Assembly (NCBI GenBank): GCA_026984595.1
Contig: JALSRW010000459.1
Coordinates: 1 to 9,090 of the forward strand
Direction of reading: 5' to 3'
Source of the DNA: Alphaproteobacteria bacterium
GTDB lineage: Bacteria; Pseudomonadota; Alphaproteobacteria; Geminicoccales; Geminicoccaceae
Length of the DNA: 9,090 nucleotides
How positions within the stretch are numbered: position 1 is the stretch's first letter; every line of letters begins with the position of its first letter. Positions 1 through 6,513 of the stretch are shown one piece after another. The notes below the pieces were generated by a model. The model was given only the letters and a program-made list of their open reading frames with translations, was not told the DNA's origin and searched no databases. The translations under genes were made by a program, and so were the position numbers.

Positions 1-2589
1 GATGACGGGATCGACTACGAAGCCACCGCCTGGGCGCTGTGGCGGCTGCTCCCGGAGCCGGAGATGCTGGATGAGCATGCGCGCGGGCAGCTCGGGCAGT
101 TCTGGCGGCTTCTGCCGGCGGACTCGCGCGTTCCCGATCACACCATCTGGGCCCATCTTGATCTCACCGCAGCCCTCGCCACCGCCATGGCCGCCGATCC
201 CGAGAGCAGGGTCGGGCTGCTGCTGGTGAGCATCGGGCCGGTCCAGGACTTCATCGCCACCGCCCGCAGCATTTCCGATCTCTGGGCGGGATCGCACCTG
301 CTCTCGACCCTCGCCTTCGAGGGGATGAAGGTGATTCTCGAAGAGCTCGGCCCGGAAGCGATGCTCTTTCCCGCGCTCCGCGGGCTCCCGGTGGTAGATT
401 TCTGGCTCCTGCGCAAACCGGGGCTGGATGGCTTCGATCAGCTGAAGAAGGGCTGGGCCGAGGTCACAACCGACAGCAATCCGCTGTTCGTGGCCGGCCT
501 GCCGAACCGCTTGCTCGCCATCGTCCCCCACGGGCGGGGCGAGGAGCTCGCGTGCAAGGCCGAAGAGCGCATGCGAAGGTGGATCCGAGAAAAGGCGGAG
601 GCCGCCTTCGCGCGCCTGCTCGCTGAGGCCGGCGTGCAAGACCGCGGAGAGCTTCCGGGCTGGCGTCAGATCGAGCGGCACCTCCAGGGTTTCCCGGAGG
701 TGTCCTGGGCCCTCGTTCCCTGGGCGGATCACGGCGGCGATGTGAGCGAAGCTGCAGAGAAGCTCGAGCGACTGCTCGGCACCTTTTATCCGAAGGACGA
801 TGCGCGTCCCGGATTTTTCGCAACGCCCCTCTGGGGGCTGCTCGAGAGCTTCAGCGAAAGCGGGTTCTTCCGGCCCAATGCGGGGGTGCTGTATCCCGCA
901 GGCTACGATCTCGCCGATCGCGCGCTGGCGGCGGCGAAGACCCTGCGCCCCTTCCCGCAGAGCGAAGAGAAAGGGTATCGCTGCAGTCTCTGCGGGGAGC
1001 GCGAATGGCTCACCGACGACGACAGCGCGCTCGCAGAGCCTCCCGGCCAGCGCAAGGAACAGCGCACGCTCTGGATCCGGATTGCCGAGAAAAGACCGAG
1101 TTGGGCGGGCAAGGGCGAACATCTTTGCACGCTTTGCGCCCTCAAGCGCCTCTGGCCCGAGATGTGGGCGGAGGAGGTCCGCGGTGCGGTCTCCGGTCTC
1201 GAGTCGCTCCGCCGCTATGTGGTCTCGACCCACACCATGGCGGCGGCACGGGATCTCGAGGCGCTCGCCGAGCTGCCGGACGAGCGGGTGGCGGCGCTGG
1301 CCGAAGAGACGAAGCCCAGCGAGGTGCCGGCGCTGCCGGCGAAGCTCGCCTACCTCAGAAGAGAAAACCGCCCGGCGGCACGCCTGCTCGCCCGGCTCGA
1401 GAAGCTGCGCGAGGAGGCGGAAGGCAACGATGAAGAGGCGCAACGGGCTTCCGAACAGTTGTCGGCTCTGGAGAGCCGACTGCGCCGGAAAGAGTTTCTC
1501 GACCGCCGCCCGGAGACCTACTATGCGGCGATCCTCATGGACGGGGATCGCATGGGCGCCTGGCTTTCCGGGACGGGTCTGGCCGCGGCGCTGGCCTACA
1601 GGGACTTCTGGCATCCCAGGCTGCGGGAGCGGATCGCAGATCTCAAGCGTGAGGTGGAGGATCTCGACGAATACGCGAATGCACCGCGAGCACCCTCACC
1701 CGCCCGTCACATGGCGATCTCGGAGGCTCTGAGCGATTTTGCCGTGCATCTCGTTCCCGTGGTCGTGGAACGGCTCTTCAAGGGCAAGCTCATCTACGCC
1801 GGCGGCGACGATGTGCTCGCCTTCGTCAGCATCGACGATCTGCTGCCCCTCATGTTCACGCTTCGCATGCTCTATGGCGGGCTCGATTCCACCCTCTGGC
1901 CGGCGGAGCTTCCCGCCTTCGCCGCCATCCGCAAACGCTATCGGACCGGCAAGGGCTTCGTCTTCGACGAGTCCGTGCACCGCCTCTATCGCACCATGGG
2001 CACGCGGGCGACCGCTTCGGCGGGGGCCGTGGTCGCCCATGCCACGGCCCCGCTTCGCCTGGTTCTCGAAGAGTTGCGCAAGGCGGAGCGGGAGGCGAAG
2101 GAGAAGGCGAAGCGCGATGCCTTCGCGGTGCGCGTGCTCAAGCGCTCCGGAAGCGCCGACACTTTCGTGGCCAAGTGGTTCGCGGCGGACGGCAAGCCGG
2201 AGCATGCCCCGCTGCGCCTTGTGATGGAGCTTGCGGGGCTGGTTTCGAGCGGCGGGTTTTCGCGCCGGGCGGTCTACCATGTGGTGGACTGGCTCGGGCA
2301 GCTCGAAGGCGATGAGCTCTCGGACCTGCTCGCTCCCAATCTCGCCTGGCAGATGGCGCGCCAGACGGATTCGCAGAAGCTCGACGTGGCCGCGGTACGC
2401 GAGCTCGCCCACCGCCTCGCCGGTGCAGCGGGTGCCGCGGCCAAGATGGGGAAGGGAGCGGATCCGTTCCGCTGGCTTCGGGGCCTCTTCATCGTCGCCG
2501 AATTCCTCGGCCGCGACGGTCGGGCCGCCGCACTCCTTGGCCCCAACATGCAGCCGAGCGCACAGCGGAAGGAGGCGGCCCATGGTTGA
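1..2589 (+). CDS. cmr2: Cmr2/Cas10, large subunit and cOA synthetase of the type III-B complex (5' partial)
   Basis: Large catalytic subunit of the Cmr RNA-guided complex. After target RNA binding, its palm domain is expected to make cyclic oligoadenylate from ATP. The frame is open from base 1, so the window begins inside the gene; 862 residues are visible (residue 1 = base 1). Residues 41-56 (PDHTIWAHLDLT core, H47/H52) look like the end of the N-terminal HD nuclease domain; the HD dyad itself would lie upstream. Palm 1 starts about residue 71 with VSIGPVQDFI, typical of Cmr2. A Cys4 zinc site is formed by C328/C331 and C376/C379. Palm 2 has the first metal-binding strand ILMDGDRMG (D514, D516) and an intact GGDD at 601-604, so the cyclase should be active. 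Basic and acidic helical segments lie at about 440-500. The ATG at base 64 is internal: the conserved HD-end segment follows it closely and the frame continues upstream. The gene overlaps cmr3 by 8 nt. Confidence 0.96.
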   Translation, partial: DDGIDYEATAWALWRLLPEPEMLDEHARGQLGQFWRLLPADSRVPDHTIWAHLDLTAALATAMAADPESRVGLLLVSIGPVQDFIATARSISDLWAGSHLLSTLAFEGMKVILEELGPEAMLFPALRGLPVVDFWLLRKPGLDGFDQLKKGWAEVTTDSNPLFVAGLPNRLLAIVPHGRGEELACKAEERMRRWIREKAEAAFARLLAEAGVQDRGELPGWRQIERHLQGFPEVSWALVPWADHGGDVSEAAEKLERLLGTFYPKDDARPGFFATPLWGLLESFSESGFFRPNAGVLYPAGYDLADRALAAAKTLRPFPQSEEKGYRCSLCGEREWLTDDDSALAEPPGQRKEQRTLWIRIAEKRPSWAGKGEHLCTLCALKRLWPEMWAEEVRGAVSGLESLRRYVVSTHTMAAARDLEALAELPDERVAALAEETKPSEVPALPAKLAYLRRENRPAARLLARLEKLREEAEGNDEEAQRASEQLSALESRLRRKEFLDRRPETYYAAILMDGDRMGAWLSGTGLAAALAYRDFWHPRLRERIADLKREVEDLDEYANAPRAPSPARHMAISEALSDFAVHLVPVVVERLFKGKLIYAGGDDVLAFVSIDDLLPLMFTLRMLYGGLDSTLWPAELPAFAAIRKRYRTGKGFVFDESVHRLYRTMGTRATASAGAVVAHATAPLRLVLEELRKAEREAKEKAKRDAFAVRVLKRSGSADTFVAKWFAADGKPEHAPLRLVMELAGLVSSGGFSRRAVYHVVDWLGQLEGDELSDLLAPNLAWQMARQTDSQKLDVAAVRELAHRLAGAAGAAAKMGKGADPFRWLRGLFIVAEFLGRDGRAAALLGPNMQPSAQRKEAAHG
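2569..2575 (+). promoter_or_regulatory. Shine-Dalgarno for cmr3
   Basis: AAGGAGG lies six bases before the ATG at 2582, inside the last codons of cmr2. It fixes the cmr3 start and implies translational coupling across the 8-nt overlap. Confidence 0.85.
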
Positions 2590-3763
2590 ACAGCGCTTCC
2601 TCCATGCGGTGGATGTCCTCTATCTGCGCGGAAACCGGCTCTTCGGAGAGGCGGGATCGCACAGCGAGGCGGAGATGCCGCCCTGGCCCACGGTGGCGGC
2701 GGGCGCGCTGCGCTCGCGCATGCTCGTGGATGCAGGAGTGGATCTCCAGACGTTCGCGAACGGCCATACGGCACTCGAGGGCGCGCTCGAAGATGTGTTG
2801 GGCACCCCCGCAAGGCCCGGCACCTTCACCCTGACCACGCTCCTTCCGGCAAGGCGGCGCAATGGCACGATCGAGCCGCTGTTTCCGCTTGCGGCCGATC
2901 TGGTGGCTTACGGAGAAGAGGAAGGGATCGCGGACGTCCGGCGCCTCGATCTCGATGTCTCCGGGAAGCGACTGGCCGAGTGCGGACTCGTGACCAGCCA
3001 CCCATTGGCGCATTTGCCGGTACTGCGCCGGATTGAGCCGGGCAAGCCCAAATCGGGCCTGTGGCTCACGTCTGCAGGCCTTCGCACCTACCTCAGTGGG
3101 GGAGTCCCCGGAGCAGAACAGGTCCTTCAGAGCGGGGACCTCTGGAAGACGGAGACGCGCCTCGGCATCGCACTGCAGGGCTTCACGCGCACCACGCGCA
3201 CCGGTGCTCTCTACACCAGCGATGTGGTGGCGCCGGATCCCGATCTCGGCTTCTTCGTCGAGGTGCGGGGGGCCGACGGCCATGTGCCCCGGGACGGACT
3301 GCTCCGCTTCGGCGGCGATGGTCGGGCCGTGACGATCGAACCCGCCGCGGTGCCCTGGCCGCCGGAGCCCGATTGGGAACGGATCGAACGCGAATGCCGC
3401 TTCCTTCTGATCCTGCGCACGCCGGGTGTGTTCCCCGGCGGCTGGCGCCCGCCCGGGCTCGAGGCGGAGGATCTGTGGCAGGGGCCTTCTGGAATCTCTG
3501 CCCGGCTGGTTGCGGCCGTGGTGCCGCGTGCGCGGGTGGTGAGCGGCTGGGATCTCGCCAAGCACAGGCCGAAGCCGGCCCAGCGAACGGTTCCCGTCGG
3601 CGCCGTCTACGCCTTCGCCGAGGCCGAGGGACCGTTGCGGGAGGGGCTCGAGGAGCTCCTCACCAAGGGCTTCTGGTCCCTGCTGCCGACAGAGGGCCTC
3701 TGGGCGCAGCGGCGCGCCGAAGGCTTCAACAACGTTCTGATCGCCAACTGGCCGGAGAGCTGA
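2582..3763 (+). CDS. cmr3: Cmr3, type III-B RAMP subunit (crRNA 5'-tag end)
   Basis: RAMP (Cas7/Cas5-like) subunit of the Cmr complex. In known complexes Cmr3 pairs with Cmr2 and holds the 8-nt 5' repeat-derived tag of the crRNA. The 393-residue product is in the usual size range. Visible marks: an N-terminal strand with LYLRGNRLFG (about 13-22), then MPPWPTVAAGALR (32-44), which is the conserved PxPxTxxGAxR element; W188 followed by ETRLGIAL (191-198), matching the ExRxGI block of Cmr3; a GWDL...KPAQRTVPVGAVYAF segment in the last quarter; and a C-terminal RRAEGFNNVLIANW (377-390), the degenerate Gly-loop end. The start is set by the strong SD at 2569. The stop codon overlaps the SD of cmr4. 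Nothing looks broken. Assignment rests on motif recall and on position between cmr2 and cmr4. Confidence 0.94.
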   Translation: MVEQRFLHAVDVLYLRGNRLFGEAGSHSEAEMPPWPTVAAGALRSRMLVDAGVDLQTFANGHTALEGALEDVLGTPARPGTFTLTTLLPARRRNGTIEPLFPLAADLVAYGEEEGIADVRRLDLDVSGKRLAECGLVTSHPLAHLPVLRRIEPGKPKSGLWLTSAGLRTYLSGGVPGAEQVLQSGDLWKTETRLGIALQGFTRTTRTGALYTSDVVAPDPDLGFFVEVRGADGHVPRDGLLRFGGDGRAVTIEPAAVPWPPEPDWERIERECRFLLILRTPGVFPGGWRPPGLEAEDLWQGPSGISARLVAAVVPRARVVSGWDLAKHRPKPAQRTVPVGAVYAFAEAEGPLREGLEELLTKGFWSLLPTEGLWAQRRAEGFNNVLIANWPES

Positions 3764-3766
3764 GGA
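3762..3766 (+). promoter_or_regulatory. Shine-Dalgarno for cmr4, overlapping the cmr3 stop
   Basis: GAGGA overlaps the TGA stop of cmr3 and lies seven bases before the ATG at 3774. This supports that start and tight coupling of the two genes. Confidence 0.75.
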
Positions 3767-3773
3767 AAGGACC

Positions 3774-4667
3774 ATGTTCCAGGAAAGTCGCATTCTCTTC
3801 TACCACGCCGTGAGCCCGGTCCACATGGGGGCCGGCACCGCCGTGGGCGGGCTCATCGACAACCCCATCCAGCGCGAGCGCCACACCGGCCATCCCCTCT
3901 TCGCAGGCTCCGGCCTCAAGGGGGCACTCAGGGATCACCTCAAGGGTCGGGGTCGAGAGGAGGAGTGGCTTGCGCGGGTGTTCGGCCCCGGCACCGACAA
4001 GGCGCACGAACACGCCGGTGCGGTGGCCTTCACCGATGCCCAGCTGCTCTTGTTTCCGATCCGCAGCCTGCGCCAGGCCTTCGTCTACGCGACCTCGCCC
4101 ACCGCACTCGCCCGCGCGCGCCGGGTCCTGGCGATGGCAGGTGCGGACCCGGGCTGGCAGCCCCCGCAGGTGGAAGAGGGGCGCGCGCTCACGGCCTCCA
4201 AACGGGTGCTCGTGGACGGCCAGCTCGTGCTCGAGGCCTTCACCTTCGAGGCGACGGAGAGGGAAGACATCAAGGCCATTGGCGCGTGGCTTGCGCAAAA
4301 CGCCTTTCCAACCGGCGAGAGCGGCTTCTCCTTCTTCGCGGAGAAGGTGAAGCAGGACCTGGTGCTGCTGTCGGATCAGGATTTCACGCACTTCGTCGAG
4401 ACCGGCACGGTCGTCGAGCCGCATGTGCGGATCAAGGACGAGACCGGGACCGCCGATGAGGGCGGGCTCTTCTACACCGAGAACCTGCCGCCCGAGAGCG
4501 TGATGATCGGGGCATTGCTCGCATCCAGGGCGCGCAGGAACGGGGACGGCACCTCGGCTAAGGAGATCGCGGAGGATCTCCACGAGGCCCTCGACGGCGA
4601 GCTCGTCCAGATCGGCGGGGATGCCACCACGGGACGCGGCCAGGTGGTGCTGCGGGTTGTGAGCTGA
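3774..4667 (+). CDS. cmr4: Cmr4, type III-B backbone subunit and target-RNA nuclease
   Basis: Cas7-family subunit that forms the helical backbone on the crRNA and cuts bound target RNA at 6-nt intervals in characterised Cmr complexes. The 297-residue product has normal length. It opens with a RAMP strand and the block VSPVHMGAGTAVGGLIDNPIQRERHTG (13-39, named here by its key residues H17, G19, G21, D29, R34, R36). D29 lies where the catalytic Asp of Pyrococcus Cmr4 (D26) sits, so cleavage activity should be kept. Next come P41 and GSGLKGALR (45-53), VFGPG (69-73) and FTDAQLLLFPIRS (86-98), all standard for Cmr4. The C-terminal Gly-rich loop is GGDATTGRGQV (281-291). The ATG is preceded by an SD 10 bp after the cmr3 stop, and cmr5 follows after 11 bp. 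Confidence 0.96.
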   Translation: MFQESRILFYHAVSPVHMGAGTAVGGLIDNPIQRERHTGHPLFAGSGLKGALRDHLKGRGREEEWLARVFGPGTDKAHEHAGAVAFTDAQLLLFPIRSLRQAFVYATSPTALARARRVLAMAGADPGWQPPQVEEGRALTASKRVLVDGQLVLEAFTFEATEREDIKAIGAWLAQNAFPTGESGFSFFAEKVKQDLVLLSDQDFTHFVETGTVVEPHVRIKDETGTADEGGLFYTENLPPESVMIGALLASRARRNGDGTSAKEIAEDLHEALDGELVQIGGDATTGRGQVVLRVVS

Positions 4668-4671
4668 GGAG
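4667..4671 (+). promoter_or_regulatory. Shine-Dalgarno for cmr5
   Basis: AGGAG begins in the last base of the cmr4 stop codon and lies seven bases before the ATG at 4679. A further GAGGGG run follows it. The arrangement mirrors the cmr3/cmr4 junction. Confidence 0.75.
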
Positions 4672-4678
4672 AGGGGCG

Positions 4679-5104
4679 ATGGCGAACGGTCAGCTGTGCG
4701 ATTGGGAATCGAAACGCGCCCGCTACGCCTGGGAACGGACGGGAGAGGCGCAGCGAAGTCTGGACGACAGCTTCAAGGACTACGCCAATCTCGCCAAATC
4801 GGCGCCGGCCCTGATCATGAACAGCGGCCTCATGCAGACGCTGGCGTTTCTCCAGAGCAAAGACAAGCAGAGCAAGGACAAGCAGAGCAAGGACAAGCAC
4901 CACCAGACGCTCGTGAACCAGATCTGCGCGTGGTTGTGGGAGCGCTTCGAAGCACTCCCGGACCGCCCGCAGGGACGCGCGTTCGAGCAGGTCATGGACT
5001 GGCTCGCGCAGGCGGACGGCGGCCGCTACCGGCTCGCGACCCGCGAGGTCATGAGTCTGCTTCGCTGGATCAAGCAGTTCGCGGCTGCGCGCGAGGAGGG
5101 CTGA
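4679..5104 (+). CDS. cmr5: Cmr5, type III-B small subunit
   Basis: Small all-helical subunit that stacks along the Cmr4 backbone and contacts the crRNA-target duplex (family knowledge). The 141-residue product shows the Cmr5 pattern: an N-terminal helix with RARYAWERT (13-21), then DYANLAKSAPALIMNSGLMQ (34-53, with the conserved P43 and NxGL), TLAFLQS, and a C-terminal YRLATREVMSLLRWIKQFAAA (117-137) that is diagnostic. Between the second and third helices is a charged loop made of three copies of QSKDK (59-73), encoded by a 15-bp tandem repeat. Apart from this loop, length and layout are ordinary. The start is supported by the SD at 4667. cmr6 starts 3 bp after the stop. Confidence 0.93.
   Translation: MANGQLCDWESKRARYAWERTGEAQRSLDDSFKDYANLAKSAPALIMNSGLMQTLAFLQSKDKQSKDKQSKDKHHQTLVNQICAWLWERFEALPDRPQGRAFEQVMDWLAQADGGRYRLATREVMSLLRWIKQFAAAREEG
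4853..4897 (+). repeat. 3 x 15-bp in-frame tandem repeat within cmr5
   Basis: Three consecutive 15-mers, CAGAGCAARGACAAG. The first has AAA and the other two have AAG at the third codon. They encode QSKDK three times (Cmr5 residues 59-73). Period 15 keeps the frame, so copy-number change would lengthen or shorten the loop without breaking the gene. Confidence 0.95.
5093..5100 (+). promoter_or_regulatory. Shine-Dalgarno for cmr6
   Basis: GAGGAGGG lies seven bases before the ATG at 5108, within the last codons of cmr5. It supports the 3-bp spaced start of cmr6 and coupling to cmr5 translation. Confidence 0.85.
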
Positions 5105-5107
5105 GCG

Positions 5108-6490
5108 ATGGCGAACGGTTCCAGGCGGCGGCGGGGCGGCGGCCCGCACGGGCAAAGCCCCAAGGGGAAGGGGAAGAAGCAGGAGCCGTCCGGCCCTTCT
5201 GCGGTGGCGGCGGTTCCTTCCGCCGTGCGCAACGGTCTCGATCGCCACGCCGCTGAGCTGGCGCCGGGACATGCGTTCTACCTCTATTTCCGGATCTGGA
5301 ATCCGCAAGACTGGGAAAGTGCCTCCGAAAACGCGAAGCGCGACGGGTTGAAGCAAGTTGCGCAGGTGCGCGCACCCGTCCCGGCCGCAGAACTGGTCGA
5401 ACGCCAGAACATGCTCAGCCAGCGGATCGCTGATCGCCTGTTCGTCAAGGAAGCCGTCAGCCGTGCACCCTTCGTGACCGGACTCGGCATGGAGCATCCG
5501 GTCGAAAACGGTTTCGCCTTCCTCTGGCCCTATGGGCTTCCCTATCTGCCCGGATCCTCCGTCAAGGGCGCGCTGAGAAGGGCCGCGGAAAGCCTCGCTC
5601 TCGAGGAGGACGAGGATCGACGGCGGGGCTGGGACCTCGTCTCCATCTGGTGGCTGTTCGGCTTCGATGCCACCGCGGCGGTTGTGCGCGGGCCGGAGCA
5701 CGACGCCCCGGACGCGGTGCGGGCATGGGCCGAGGCAGAGCGGAAAACAGCCCTCGAGCATATCGCGCGCGTGCCGCATGAGCTCTTCGCACCCTTCGCC
5801 GACACGGTGGTGGACAAAAGGGAGCGGCATGAGGTCCCGACCGCCCGGGCCTTCCTCGAAAAGGGCACCGATCCCTCATTTGCCGGCGGCATCCACAACC
5901 GGGGTGCACTGGTGTTCTGGGACGTCTTTCCGGTCCCGGCGGAGGGAAGCGGCCTCGAGGTGGAGATCCTCACCCCGCATCATGCCGGTTATTATCAGGG
6001 CAACAACAGCCCGCACAGCTCCGAGAACCCGAAGCCCAATCCCTTCCTCGTCATCGAACCGGGCGCGCGCTTTCGCTTTCACGTCGAGCTGCGGCCCATG
6101 GAAAGCCTTCCGCAGGTGTTGCGGCAACGCTGGCGGGAGCTCGTCGATGCGGCCTTCGCATATCTCTTCCAGGTGGCCGGTTTCGGCGCCAAGACGGCGG
6201 TCGGCTACGGGGTGTTCGAGAGCACCGACGGGAATGTCGAAGGTTCCGGGGCGGGGCGCTCGGCGCATGCGGCCCGCAGGTGGGTGGAGGAGACGGCGCG
6301 CGAGCTCGCCAAGGATCCGAGCCTCAAGACCCCGGATATGGCGCTTCGCAGCAAGCCGTTCGCCGAACGCTGGGCGGCGATCGAGGATGAGGAGCTGAAG
6401 CAGCAGGTGCTCGCCTATCTGCGCGAAGAAGTCTGGTCCGATCGTCTCAGGCGACCCTCCAAGAATGCCCTCAAGATCTACGGCGTGTGA
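5108..6490 (+). CDS. cmr6: Cmr6, type III-B RAMP subunit with basic N-tail and C-terminal extension
   Basis: Cas7-like RAMP subunit that sits near the crRNA 3' end with Cmr1 in known Cmr complexes. Of 460 residues, the recognisable core runs from about 110 to 370. It contains PFVTGLGMEHPVENGFAFLW (121-140) and PYGLPYLPGSSVKGALRRAA (141-160), together a clear Cmr6 signature. It also has GALVFWDVFPV (266-276), TPHHAGYY (289-296), NPFLVIEPG (311-319), and the Gly loop GFGAKTAVGYGVF (358-370). The first 25 residues are Arg/Lys/Gly-rich (SRRRRGGGPHG, KGKGKKQ) and look disordered, perhaps RNA-binding. After 370 comes a helical extension of about 90 residues, ending NALKIYGV; similar tails occur in longer Cmr6 proteins as far as I recall. 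The start is set by the SD at 5093. The stop codon lies at the centre of a palindrome and overlaps a possible GTG start of the next gene. Confidence 0.94.
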   Translation: MANGSRRRRGGGPHGQSPKGKGKKQEPSGPSAVAAVPSAVRNGLDRHAAELAPGHAFYLYFRIWNPQDWESASENAKRDGLKQVAQVRAPVPAAELVERQNMLSQRIADRLFVKEAVSRAPFVTGLGMEHPVENGFAFLWPYGLPYLPGSSVKGALRRAAESLALEEDEDRRRGWDLVSIWWLFGFDATAAVVRGPEHDAPDAVRAWAEAERKTALEHIARVPHELFAPFADTVVDKRERHEVPTARAFLEKGTDPSFAGGIHNRGALVFWDVFPVPAEGSGLEVEILTPHHAGYYQGNNSPHSSENPKPNPFLVIEPGARFRFHVELRPMESLPQVLRQRWRELVDAAFAYLFQVAGFGAKTAVGYGVFESTDGNVEGSGAGRSAHAARRWVEETARELAKDPSLKTPDMALRSKPFAERWAAIEDEELKQQVLAYLREEVWSDRLRRPSKNALKIYGV

Positions 6491-6497
6491 CACGCCG
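6481..6497. promoter_or_regulatory. Perfect 17-nt palindrome centred on the cmr6 stop codon
   Basis: CGGCGTGT-G-ACACGCCG has 8-base arms around a single G. As RNA it would form a 7-bp GC-rich stem with the stop codon UGA as its 3-nt loop. The candidate GTG start at 6487 lies in the stem edge and loop, and the preferred ATG at 6514 is 16 nt downstream. No U-tract follows, so it does not look like an intrinsic terminator. It could be a translational or mRNA-stability element, a dimeric-protein operator, or chance in GC-rich coding DNA. The inverted repeat is certain; its function is not known. Confidence 0.5.
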
Positions 6498-6513
6498 GGC
6501 GCAGTGGAATGCC

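Noticed and set aside
64..66. ATG at 64 as the start of cmr2
   Set aside because: The frame is open to base 1 and residues just after this ATG are the end of an HD domain, so the gene begins before the window.
2..229. Small plus-strand open frame at the left edge
   Set aside because: It is a shifted-frame shadow of cmr2, with Ser/Pro/Arg-rich content and no support.
2489..3793. Long open frame on the minus strand (434 codons) opposite cmr3
   Set aside because: It lies antisense to a clearly recognised gene, has no family signature, and long antisense frames are expected in GC-rich coding DNA.
4472..5830. Minus-strand open frame of 452 codons across cmr4, cmr5 and cmr6
   Set aside because: It spans three genes with conserved motifs on the other strand; its product is Arg/Pro/Leu-rich with no recognisable domain.
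6487..6489. GTG at 6487 as the effector start
   Set aside because: It gives an attractive GTGA overlap but adds nine residues before the conserved MxxLIxFLGTG start and has no SD; the ATG at 6514 is preferred, though not proven.
6481..6497. Intrinsic terminator at the cmr6 stop
   Set aside because: The stem is good but no T-run follows, and the effector gene directly downstream would be cut off.
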